From positions 1 to 64,000 of the forward strand of contig JAITVH010000136.1 in NCBI GenBank assembly GCA_031285905.1: DNA of 64,000 bases, written 5' to 3'. The notes below the pieces were generated by a model, which saw only the letters and a list, made by a program, of their open reading frames with translations, had not been told where the DNA came from and made no database searches. This DNA comes from Prevotella sp. Its GTDB lineage: Bacteria > Bacteroidota > Bacteroidia > Bacteroidales > Dysgonomonadaceae. The translations under genes and the position numbers were made by a program. Of this stretch, positions 17,086 through 25,413 are shown piece after piece; position 1 is the first letter of the stretch, and each line of letters opens with the position of its first letter.

Positions 17086-18561
17086 TTATTTTTTCTTGAA
17101 CCGGTTCCTTATATCATTAAGGCTAAATACCTGTCCTAGCTTGAAGCAGCTATAGCCAGTCGATAACAATAGTATTGCTATTGCCGGCAGAGTGATGCTA
17201 TCTCCCACATAATAAGCCAGGTAAAAGGATATTCCCACAAGAATGGTATTGATTGTTGCCATTACTGTAATATCCTTATTCCATCCATAATCTGTTATAG
17301 AATATGCTATGTAAAATACCAATGGCAAATAAACTACATATGCAATGAAGTAACCAATACCTATAGCATCCAACCCGAATGTAGTAAACAGGAAATAAGA
17401 GAATAACAGATAAACTGTATAGAAGATCACTTCGGTGAGAAGAAATAGCCGTCCTTTGTTTTTTGCCAGCATTACAAAGGCTGCCGGCCAACTGATCACC
17501 TTGAGGAAGGTTGCGATAAGCTGCCATTGCAAAACTCCGTCCGCATATACGAACTCGGATGAATACAGTAACGATAGGAGAGGGTTGGAAAAGAGTAGCA
17601 TGATAATTATGAGAGGCGATGCTACAGCGAGTATGATATATAACTGTTCATTGATAAGTTTTCGGGCATCTTTTTTATCGTTTATAATAGCAGAGAGCCG
17701 GGGAAAGTAGTCTGTTCCCATCGTTTTGAATATCAGCCCGAGATACACGGTAGCAATAACCCACGAGGACTGGAATAGCCCGGCAGACTCCAGACCTATA
17801 CTTCTGGAAAGATAGGCTTTAATGGCAAATACACTTAGTGCACTGATAGCGCTCGCAATAACAATATAAATACCCAGCTTTAATGTGTGTGTCGTATTTT
17901 TCAATGCTTCTTTGGCAGAAGTATTTACGTTTTTTAAAGCCAGTTTTTTGTAATAATATTGAGTGCAAATCAACAGAATCGCCGCATTAACGATTAATGC
18001 CGGAATGATACCATCCAACCTCAGAAAATAGTAAATGGGCAACGTAAGAACCAATCCCAAAACACTGCCCCATATGGAGGCTTTGGCCATTTCGGGTATT
18101 TTCCGCAATCCCTGTAGTATCACAGATTTCCCGGTATTCAGGATGGATAGGAAAACCCCAATGGATAGTAATGCAATATAGACGGAATATGTACCGTCTC
18201 CGAATACCCAAAGGCTGATCGGATAACAAAAGACAAGACAAAGCAGAAAACCGCCAAGGGCTGATATATAAAACCATTTATGAAGATACGAGACTACTTT
18301 TCTTAATCTGTTTTGATCTTCTCCACCATTTGCCTCAGCCACTTCGCGCACGCCTGCCGTATCCACTCCCAGCATAGAAACAGAGCGTAACGTATCCACT
18401 ATGGATTGGTAGATACCTATAATCCCTATTCCCAGAGGCCCCAGCAGAATGGCGATAACCTTGGTACGGATTACCCCGGCCAGGATAACAAATACCTGTG
18501 AACTGCCAATGATAGACATTGACTTAAGTATCTGATTATATGAAGAATTGCCCTGTTTCAA
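17086..18561 (-). CDS. Wzx-like oligosaccharide flippase
   Basis: 491-aa polytopic inner-membrane protein of the MOP/MATE-like polysaccharide transporter family, with about 12 or more hydrophobic segments. The N-terminus (IIGSSQVFVILAGVIRTKVIAILLGPLGIG) is typical of O-antigen translocases, which flip lipid-linked oligosaccharide across the membrane. No glycosyltransferase or other surface-polysaccharide gene is next to it, so it is an orphan copy. Substrate unknown. Confidence 0.88.
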   Translation of the reverse strand: MKQGNSSYNQILKSMSIIGSSQVFVILAGVIRTKVIAILLGPLGIGIIGIYQSIVDTLRSVSMLGVDTAGVREVAEANGGEDQNRLRKVVSYLHKWFYISALGGFLLCLVFCYPISLWVFGDGTYSVYIALLSIGVFLSILNTGKSVILQGLRKIPEMAKASIWGSVLGLVLTLPIYYFLRLDGIIPALIVNAAILLICTQYYYKKLALKNVNTSAKEALKNTTHTLKLGIYIVIASAISALSVFAIKAYLSRSIGLESAGLFQSSWVIATVYLGLIFKTMGTDYFPRLSAIINDKKDARKLINEQLYIILAVASPLIIIMLLFSNPLLSLLYSSEFVYADGVLQWQLIATFLKVISWPAAFVMLAKNKGRLFLLTEVIFYTVYLLFSYFLFTTFGLDAIGIGYFIAYVVYLPLVFYIAYSITDYGWNKDITVMATINTILVGISFYLAYYVGDSITLPAIAILLLSTGYSCFKLGQVFSLNDIRNRFKKK

Positions 18562-18660
18562 TTTTTTAGATATTGTTTATCTCATTCAATACAATATTAT
18601 TAGCCTCATAATTAAAAGGAACTCTAGTCTATAGAGTGGGAATCAAATGTACAAAATAAA

Positions 18661-18706
18661 AATAATAAGAGATGTTTCAGCTATTGATGAAACATCTCTT
18701 ATTATT
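18661..18706 (-). terminator. Intrinsic terminator after the TonB receptor gene
   Basis: A perfect 19-bp stem (18661-18679 with 18688-18706) closes an 8-nt loop and is followed on the minus strand by a T-rich tract. It lies 24 bp past the receptor's stop codon and separates it from the flippase gene. Confidence 0.8.
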
Positions 18707-18729
18707 TTAACGTAAGGATCTTTTTACCT

Positions 18730-20940
18730 TTAGCGGCCAAGTGTATATCTCAGCCCTGCATAGAATTTTCTGCCCATAGTCGGGCCCCACACCATTGTGG
18801 CATCGAATGTATCACCGAAAGGATTTTCAGGAGATATAATCGGATTCTTTTGCTTATAGTCGGTTATGTTTTCTGCTCCGACATAGATGCTCCAGTCGCG
18901 GAAATTCTTAGTGACCTGCGCATTCAGGATTGTATATGAGCCGAATGTTGTATCCCATTTCGGATTTGTTGCATCAGGTGTAGGCATACGTCCGCCACCA
19001 TTGAATTGGGTGGTGAAGTCAAATATCCACTTATCCAGTTTGGTAGCATATGATGCTGTGATCAGCGCTTTATAATCGCTTACGAGCGGCTTTTTCATCA
19101 ATTTTCCATCATAATCGGTCTTGGCGTTTGTCCAGCGGTAAGCACCCAGCAGGGAAAATCCTGTGAATATAGGGTAAGAGACTTCTACCTGGAAACTGTT
19201 TGCATAAGATTTCCCTTTCAGGTTATAAAACTTAACGGCATGCGGATCGCTATCCATGTCTATCACTACCTGATTGTCGAAATCGGTACGGTACCACTCT
19301 CCTGACAATGTCAATTCTTCCTCGTTGATCGGGATATGGAAAGACAGGCTTGTACCATAGTTCCATGCTGACTCCTGTTTTAGGTTGTCTTCTATTTCTA
19401 TCTTACGGCTGCTTGCCAGGAAGAAACTGTTCTCCGGCATAACAAACAGGGTACGATAACCTTTCCCGGCTGAAGCCCTGATGTTGAACCATTCGGCAGG
19501 CATATATTTCAGGTGCAGGCGCGGAGTCACGAATGCTTCCTTATAGAGTGAACTATAATCGGTACGGATACCTGCAAGGGCTACAAACTTATCATCTTTC
19601 TTGAATGTATATTGCACATAACCGCCTGTTGTGGTTTCCTCATTTGGTTGATGGGCTATTGGCTGGTTCAGTTGGATAGATTCGTCGTATTTATCCCAGT
19701 TCATACTCAACCCGGTACTGATACTATGTTCATGTCCCAGTTCTGTTTCATACATAAGTGATGCATACAGGTTACTGCCATACACATTATATTTTTCCAA
19801 AGCATATTGTGACTTCTGGTCGTTATACGATCCAGTAAATATCAATGCGAAGTTTCCGTTGCGTTCTTCATCCACAATATATGAGTTCTTGGTAAAGAAT
19901 TCTCCTCTGTTGGTTTTCAGAGATATCTCGTATGGATTGTCTTTATTTACAGAAGCCTCTGTCAATGTATGCATTGTTTGCCCGCTTGTACGGTAGTCCT
20001 GTAAGTAACGTACTCCTACCTGCATAGCATATTTGCCCGACATATAATTCCATCTGTTCATCACATTGAACTGGTGTTTCTTAGGTGCATCCAGAAAACT
20101 GTCGTCATTGTTGTCATGGGTTGCAGTTTCGTTGGAGTAATGCAACAATGTACCTGTGCTTAGCTTGTCGTTTATTACAAAGTTGGCATCGGCATTTCCT
20201 TCATATCTTCCGTGGCTGCTTCCAAAAAGATTTATACTGAGCGGATCGGAATGATCAGGTTTTTTGTACTCTACGTTCATTTGCCCTGTTATCGATTCAT
20301 AACCATTCTTTACTGATGCAGCACCTTTCGATATTTGGATACTTTCCATCCATGGGCCGGGTATATAGTCCAATCCGTAGATAGAGGCTGTTCCCCTGAA
20401 GTTAGGATAGTTTTCGGTAAGGGTTTGCACATATTTTCCTGCAAGTCCCAGCAATTGTATTTGCTTGGCGCCAGTCACCGCATCACTGAAAGAGACATCC
20501 ACAGACGGGTTTGTCTCAAAACTTTCGGAAAGGTTACAACATGCGCCACGATGCAGTTCTTTGGTGGTTATCTTTTCTGTGTTCAATAATGCTGTACGGG
20601 ATTTGATAGTACCCGGAACAGATTTTTCGATTACCACTTCATCCAGTTCTGTGGATTCATCCAGGACTATTTCCAGTACTTTCTTGAAGTCGTGAGTATG
20701 TATTGTCTTGTCTTTGAATCCTACATAAGATATGACAAGCATATGGTCTTCCGGGGTAGCGGGTATCTCAAAATATCCCTGTTCGTTGGTTACTACTCCG
20801 GTTTTGGCCTCTTCCCAGCGTACAGAAGCTCCGATAAGCGGTTGTTTCTGATTGTCAAATATATATCCTTTCAGAATATCCTTACTGAAAGAGAATAGGG
20901 GTATAATAAGTAATAATATAAGTATTTTAAGTGTTTTCAT
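18730..20940 (-). CDS. TonB-dependent receptor, probable metal-related
   Basis: 736-aa outer-membrane beta-barrel. Signal peptide 1-20, CarboxypepD_reg-like domain about 22-95 (GYIFDNQKQPLIGASVRW), then a plug domain starting with ELDEVVI and containing an unusual Cys pair, HRGACCNLSESFE (Cys134-Cys135), and DAVTGAKQIQLLGL. The C-terminal beta-strand ends FYAGLRYTLGR. The Cys-containing plug motif recurs in Bacteroidota receptors found beside heavy-metal-associated proteins. With the Cys-rich protein encoded just upstream, copper or another soft metal is the best guess for the substrate. Confidence 0.9.
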   Translation of the reverse strand: MKTLKILILLLIIPLFSFSKDILKGYIFDNQKQPLIGASVRWEEAKTGVVTNEQGYFEIPATPEDHMLVISYVGFKDKTIHTHDFKKVLEIVLDESTELDEVVIEKSVPGTIKSRTALLNTEKITTKELHRGACCNLSESFETNPSVDVSFSDAVTGAKQIQLLGLAGKYVQTLTENYPNFRGTASIYGLDYIPGPWMESIQISKGAASVKNGYESITGQMNVEYKKPDHSDPLSINLFGSSHGRYEGNADANFVINDKLSTGTLLHYSNETATHDNNDDSFLDAPKKHQFNVMNRWNYMSGKYAMQVGVRYLQDYRTSGQTMHTLTEASVNKDNPYEISLKTNRGEFFTKNSYIVDEERNGNFALIFTGSYNDQKSQYALEKYNVYGSNLYASLMYETELGHEHSISTGLSMNWDKYDESIQLNQPIAHQPNEETTTGGYVQYTFKKDDKFVALAGIRTDYSSLYKEAFVTPRLHLKYMPAEWFNIRASAGKGYRTLFVMPENSFFLASSRKIEIEDNLKQESAWNYGTSLSFHIPINEEELTLSGEWYRTDFDNQVVIDMDSDPHAVKFYNLKGKSYANSFQVEVSYPIFTGFSLLGAYRWTNAKTDYDGKLMKKPLVSDYKALITASYATKLDKWIFDFTTQFNGGGRMPTPDATNPKWDTTFGSYTILNAQVTKNFRDWSIYVGAENITDYKQKNPIISPENPFGDTFDATMVWGPTMGRKFYAGLRYTLGR

Positions 20941-21027
20941 TTGATCTAATATAAATTAATGATACAATATAACTCGCCATATATCAATTCTAATTGACAT
21001 ATAGCCTATCTGTTTTGTATCGTTAAA

Positions 21028-21492
21028 TCAAATGATCAGAACCCTTATAATGGAAAGGTATTCCCGGGGATGGAGGTCGGGTGGGGTATTGTAATATGTA
21101 AACTCTTTAGATGAAGAATTGTCTTCAACTAAAATATTATTAGTAAAAGAGAAAGGAAACTCTGTTATCCATACATAAGGAATAGACACTTGAGGCCTGT
21201 ATGCAGTACCATCAATATCGATTGACAGACGCGAACTCATACAAGGCGGAGTTCCTACATTCGCAGAATTCTGGCATTGATTATGATTAGTTTGTTGTTC
21301 GGAAAGGGAACAACAACTACTTTGAATTTTACCATTTCCGGTCTCTACACAACATGTATGCATCTGAGTGACAAAAAGCGTCTGCCCACTGCATGAATCG
21401 CAGTTATAGCTGACTACAGTAATCCCGCCACCTGTGAGAACCATGATGAAGGCAATAACCAGCAAGATCGATTTTTGTGCACTTTTTTTCAT
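21028..21492 (-). CDS. Small Cys-rich exported protein, HYC_CC_PP-like
   Basis: 154 aa with one N-terminal hydrophobic segment (about 9-28). Eight Cys lie in the first part of the mature region: C31xxC34, C47C48, C60C61, C73 and C84. The ending (PPDLHPREYLSIIRVLII) resembles the Bacteroidota HYC_CC_PP family, although the usual His before the first Cys is not present. It is 87 bp upstream of, and co-directional with, the TonB receptor, so they probably form a two-gene unit. Inferred to bind or sense a thiophilic metal in the envelope. Confidence 0.7.
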   Translation of the reverse strand: MKKSAQKSILLVIAFIMVLTGGGITVVSYNCDSCSGQTLFVTQMHTCCVETGNGKIQSSCCSLSEQQTNHNQCQNSANVGTPPCMSSRLSIDIDGTAYRPQVSIPYVWITEFPFSFTNNILVEDNSSSKEFTYYNTPPDLHPREYLSIIRVLII

Positions 21493-21500
21493 TCTGAGTA

Positions 21501-21508
21501 CAAAGATA
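21501..21508 (-). promoter_or_regulatory. Putative -7 box of the Cys-rich protein / TonB receptor unit
   Basis: The minus strand reads TATCTTTG, ending 9 bp before the ATG at 21492. If used, the mRNA would be leaderless or nearly so. No -33 TTTG was seen. Confidence 0.35.
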
Positions 21509-21555
21509 GTAATCTTCTTTAAAATAAGTTGATGGTGGAATCAAAAAAATACTGA

Positions 21556-24378
21556 TTATTCCTGTGTTACTTCATCGATGAGGTAAAATATCGATTTGAA
21601 ATTGATATCGCTTTTTTCGCTTAGTCCTATTTCACATGTTCTGCTTGTGGAATAGCCTTCTTTACTGTTTACGGGGATTTGTTCCTCGAGATGCCTTAAT
21701 CCATGGTCGTTCAGTTCGGGATAAGTAAAGCCTCTGTCGCCGGCAAAGCCGCAACAGTTGGAATCTATTTTTATTACCTCCTTAGAACAGAGTTTCGCTA
21801 ATTCGAATAAATTTTGCTCCATTCCTATCTTTTTCACTGAACAAACGGGAAATATTGTTACTTTATCCCGCCTGTGTCTGACTGTAAGTTTAGGCATTAC
21901 AAATTTCAGCATGAATTCTATAGGGTCATATATCTGCAATTCATTATTGGTATTCGCTTCATGGAACGTATAGAAACAGGGGCTCATATCGAACAGTATA
22001 GGATACTCTCCTCCTTTAGATGCTTTAAGTAGGGAGTCCTCAAGTTCTTTTGATTTACGGTTTCCTTCCTCCTTCAGCCCTTTGCTGCTGAAAGCCATTC
22101 CGCAACAAAGAATGTTTAACTGTTCGGGATAGATAACCGTAAAGCCTGCCCGTTCCAGCAGCGAAACTGTCTTTCTGGTCAGTTCCACATCTTCTTTGCC
22201 ATAGCCTTTGTCTTTTCCCATAGAGCGGTTGATACATGAAGGGAAATAGACTACTTTGTCTTCTGTTTCCGGAGAGGTATGCTTCTTTATTTTGCGTGCA
22301 CCTTTTGGCATATACTTATTCCATTTAGGAATCCGGTTGCCGGATAATTTTCTCATAGCAGAGGCAATACCTCCCATCAGTTTGTCTCCCAATAGTTTAT
22401 GGAAAATATGCACAGTGTTAAGTCCAATTCTGGCTATGGAAGTAGTTTCGCCCATATGATCACCGATATAGGCAGCCACTTTTTTTGCCTTATCCGAGGC
22501 TTCCGTATGGCGAACGCTTTTAATGAATTTACCCGTATCTATTTTCACAGGGCAGGCTATGCCGCATAGCCCGTCTGTGGCGCATGTTTCGTCCGAGTAG
22601 TATTTTGCATCTTTCAATATATCGTTCAGCCGTTCCGTATTTTCTCCTGTCGCTTTTAGTCTCGATACCTCGCGTGCTATTACAATCCGTTGACGGGGAG
22701 AAAGGGTCAGCCCTTCCGAGACACATTCAGGCTCACAAAAACCGCATTCCATGCATTTGTCTATTATTTCATCGGCAGCAGGTAATGGTTTCAGGTTTTC
22801 GAGGTGTATCTTCGGATTTTCATTGATAACAACGCCTGGATTAATAAGGTTATGAGGGTCAAATATTCTTTTTATCCTCTTCATTATTTTATAAGCGGCC
22901 TCACCCCATTCTTTTTCTACAAAAGGAGCCATATTTCGTCCTGTGCCATGTTCGGCTTTCAGTGAACCGTCGAATCGGTTGACTACAATATCGGCCAGTT
23001 CGTCCATCATGTCGGCATAGCGTTGTACTTCGTGCGGATCGTTGAAATCTTGCGAGAATACGATATGGAAATTACCATCCATGGCATGTCCGTATAGTAC
23101 CGCATCTTCATATCCGCATCGTTTGAAGAGTTCTTTTAATGCAACACAGGCTTCTCCTAATTTTTCTAAGGGGAAAGCCACATCTTCGATCAGGCAGGTA
23201 GTTCCGGTCTTTCTCAGGCCTCCGATGGAAGAAAGAAGCCCTTTTCTTGCTTTCCAGTTGAAATTATACTCTTTCGGTTCAGAGGTAAATCGGTATGGAT
23301 GGATTGTAGGATAGGGAGCTAACGCCCTGCGTATGATAGACCTCTTCCAATCCAGTTGTTCCAGTTTGTCTGCCTGTATTTCTACCAATAGCATACACGC
23401 TGTTTCCGGCAAAGATTTGAAATAATCAGGTGCTTCAGGGTCATCTTCTATGGAGCGGATTGCTTCCCTGTCCAGTAACTCGACTGCGGATGTAGGATGC
23501 GCCTTAAGAATCGGGACAACACTGCATGCTGTCTCGATGGTGTCATATATCATCAGGGCACATGCTTTGTGCCTTTCGTCGATAACCGTATTGTATGTAA
23601 TGTCAGAAATAAAACCCAAAGTGCCTTCCGAACCTATCATCAGATGTTTGATTATGTCGATAGGGTCTTTGTAATCTACCAGTGCGTTGATGCTGTAACC
23701 GGTCGTGTTCTTGATTTTGAATTTTTGCTTTATTCTTTCTGTTAGTTTCTTGTCATTCTTTATTTCATCCCTTAGTTCTTCCAGTTCTTTTATTATTTCG
23801 GGATGCTTTTCTTCGAATGACCTCTTATATTCTTCATCGGATGTATCGAGTATGGTTCCGTCATAAAATATAACACGAATATCCGAAACGGTTTTATATG
23901 AATTCTGATCGGTTCCGCAGCACATGCCGCTTGCGTTGTTTGCGGCTATCCCTCCTATCATGGCGGCGTTGATCGATGCCGGATCGGGCCCAATTTTCCG
24001 GCCGAAAGGTTTGAGGTGTATATTGGCTCTGGCTCCTGTGATTCCCGGTTGCAGTTTTATCTTGAAGCCATCCTCCAGTATGCTGTATTTCTTCCATTTG
24101 TGGGTAGCGACCATCAATACGGAGTCTGATATGGCTTGGCCTGAGAGGCTTGTTCCTGCCGCCCGGTAAGTCACAGGGATATTGTGTTTTGCTGTTAACC
24201 TGATGACTGCTAATGCTTCTTCTTCTGTATGTACCTGCACGACGATTTTGGGAATCAACCGGTAGAAGCTGGCATCTGTACCATAAGCCAGTGTTTGCAA
24301 AGGGTTGGTTATAATTCGTTCTGATGGAATGAATTCCGGTAATTCATCTTTTAGCTGTTTGTAATTTTCGGGTAACAT
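21556..24378 (-). CDS. FAD-linked oxidoreductase with Fe-S and CCG domains, Dld-II-type D-lactate dehydrogenase
   Basis: 940-aa respiratory-type oxidoreductase. The FAD-binding domain (about 30-250) contains YRAAGTSLSGQAISD and GPDPASINAAMIGGIAANNASG. An FAD-oxidase C domain (about 260-530) ends in KAEHGTGRNMAPFVEKEWG. A ferredoxin-like region has C542xxC545xxC548xxxC552 and CATDGLCGIACP. Two CCG motifs follow (NILCCGMAFSS, SNCCGFAGDRGF). This order and length match the quinone-linked D-lactate dehydrogenases called Dld-II. Predicted to pass electrons from D-lactate, or another 2-hydroxy acid, to the quinone pool. It stands as a single gene. Confidence 0.88.
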   Translation of the reverse strand: MLPENYKQLKDELPEFIPSERIITNPLQTLAYGTDASFYRLIPKIVVQVHTEEEALAVIRLTAKHNIPVTYRAAGTSLSGQAISDSVLMVATHKWKKYSILEDGFKIKLQPGITGARANIHLKPFGRKIGPDPASINAAMIGGIAANNASGMCCGTDQNSYKTVSDIRVIFYDGTILDTSDEEYKRSFEEKHPEIIKELEELRDEIKNDKKLTERIKQKFKIKNTTGYSINALVDYKDPIDIIKHLMIGSEGTLGFISDITYNTVIDERHKACALMIYDTIETACSVVPILKAHPTSAVELLDREAIRSIEDDPEAPDYFKSLPETACMLLVEIQADKLEQLDWKRSIIRRALAPYPTIHPYRFTSEPKEYNFNWKARKGLLSSIGGLRKTGTTCLIEDVAFPLEKLGEACVALKELFKRCGYEDAVLYGHAMDGNFHIVFSQDFNDPHEVQRYADMMDELADIVVNRFDGSLKAEHGTGRNMAPFVEKEWGEAAYKIMKRIKRIFDPHNLINPGVVINENPKIHLENLKPLPAADEIIDKCMECGFCEPECVSEGLTLSPRQRIVIAREVSRLKATGENTERLNDILKDAKYYSDETCATDGLCGIACPVKIDTGKFIKSVRHTEASDKAKKVAAYIGDHMGETTSIARIGLNTVHIFHKLLGDKLMGGIASAMRKLSGNRIPKWNKYMPKGARKIKKHTSPETEDKVVYFPSCINRSMGKDKGYGKEDVELTRKTVSLLERAGFTVIYPEQLNILCCGMAFSSKGLKEEGNRKSKELEDSLLKASKGGEYPILFDMSPCFYTFHEANTNNELQIYDPIEFMLKFVMPKLTVRHRRDKVTIFPVCSVKKIGMEQNLFELAKLCSKEVIKIDSNCCGFAGDRGFTYPELNDHGLRHLEEQIPVNSKEGYSTSRTCEIGLSEKSDINFKSIFYLIDEVTQE

Positions 24379-24602
24379 ATCGTCGGTTCTTTTAGTCGGA
24401 TAGAGATGCTGTTAAAAACAATTGCAAGTTATAAAACAAAATCGAGACTTAAATTTTTTAATGAATGATTTTTGATTATCCGCCAAAAACTATTTAACAT
24501 CTTGAACGTTATAGAATATAAAGGCAGATGCTTTTGATGGCATGTATAAAATTCTGAAAAAGATCGTCTTGTAAAAAAAAATAACAATCAAAAAATAGTA
24601 TT

Positions 24603-24854
24603 ATGGGAATTGTTTGGTCAATTATTATAGGTATTCTGGCTGGGTTTATAGCCGGAAAGATAATGAAAGGAAGTGGATTTGGCCTCTTGCTGAATCTGGT
24701 GGTCGGAGTAGTAGGAGGTGTGCTAGGAGGTTGGATTTTTACCCTTTTGGGACTCGATATCAATGGTATAATCGGAACTTTGGTGATGTCGACTATTGGT
24801 GCGGTCGTATTGTTGTGGATAATTTCACTCTTCACCAAAAAGAAAACAGAATAG
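24603..24854 (+). CDS. GlsB/YeaQ/YmgE family stress-response membrane protein
   Basis: 83-aa inner-membrane protein with three Gly-rich hydrophobic segments (IIIGILAGFIAGKIMKGSGFG, NLVVGVVGGVLGGWIFTLLG, TIGAVVLLWIISL), typical of the transglycosylase-associated/GlsB family linked to general stress. Molecular function unknown. A YtxH-like gene starts 43 bp downstream and probably belongs to the same operon. An overlapping frame at 24614 is a shadow. Confidence 0.88.
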   Translation: MGIVWSIIIGILAGFIAGKIMKGSGFGLLLNLVVGVVGGVLGGWIFTLLGLDINGIIGTLVMSTIGAVVLLWIISLFTKKKTE

Positions 24855-24897
24855 ATCCGGCTCTGAAATAGATTATTAATTTAAACAAAATAACAAG

Positions 24898-25146
24898 ATG
24901 AAAAAGATTTTATTAGGTTCAGCATTAGGCTTAGTTGCAGCGGGAGCTGTAATTTATAAGTTGAAAAAAGATGGTAAACTGGATGATATATTTCACGATT
25001 TACATGTTTATTCCAGCAAAAAGAAAAGAGATATAAAAAATGTGATTGATGCCGGAAAGAACCAGGTTGAATATGTAAAAGACCGTATTGAATATGAATT
25101 CAATAATGGTAAGGAAATGCTAAAAGAGAAAAAAGCTAATTCGTAA
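24898..25146 (+). CDS. Small YtxH-like membrane-anchored protein
   Basis: 82 aa. A single hydrophobic segment at about 4-22 (LLGSALGLVAAGAVIYKL) is followed by a highly charged helical tail (VIDAGKNQVEYVKDRIEYEFNNGKEMLKEKK). This architecture resembles YtxH stress proteins. It follows the GlsB-type gene in the same direction and is closed by a strong hairpin. Function unknown. Confidence 0.75.
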   Translation: MKKILLGSALGLVAAGAVIYKLKKDGKLDDIFHDLHVYSSKKKRDIKNVIDAGKNQVEYVKDRIEYEFNNGKEMLKEKKANS

Positions 25147-25232
25147 ATAAGCAATATTAAACACTTGTGGTATAGCCAAATCGGGATATAATACCGGAGC
25201 TATATTTTCTTTGGCTCACTAACGGGCTGATG

Positions 25233-25279
25233 GAACAGGCATAATAAGCAGGATAGCCACCTGTTTATTATGCTTGTTC
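25233..25279 (+). terminator. Hairpin after the GlsB/YtxH pair
   Basis: A 20-bp stem (25233-25252 with 25260-25279) with two G-U pairs and a 7-nt loop. The T run after it is weak (TGTTTCTC), so termination is likely but not certain. Confidence 0.6.
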
Positions 25280-25368
25280 TGTTTCTCAAAAGGTGGGATT
25301 TTCGCGTTAATGATGAAAAACATATGTACTCTTTCTTGATTTTATATGGTGCAATAAAGTGTATTCAT

Positions 25369-25376
25369 TACATTTG
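25369..25376 (+). promoter_or_regulatory. Putative -7 box of the S9 peptidase gene
   Basis: TACATTTG matches TAnnTTTG and lies 37 bp upstream of the ATG at 25414. No -33 TTTG was found at the expected distance. Confidence 0.4.
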
Positions 25377-25413
25377 TCTTTCTTTAGTTATACACTTTGA
25401 TTGATATACCACC

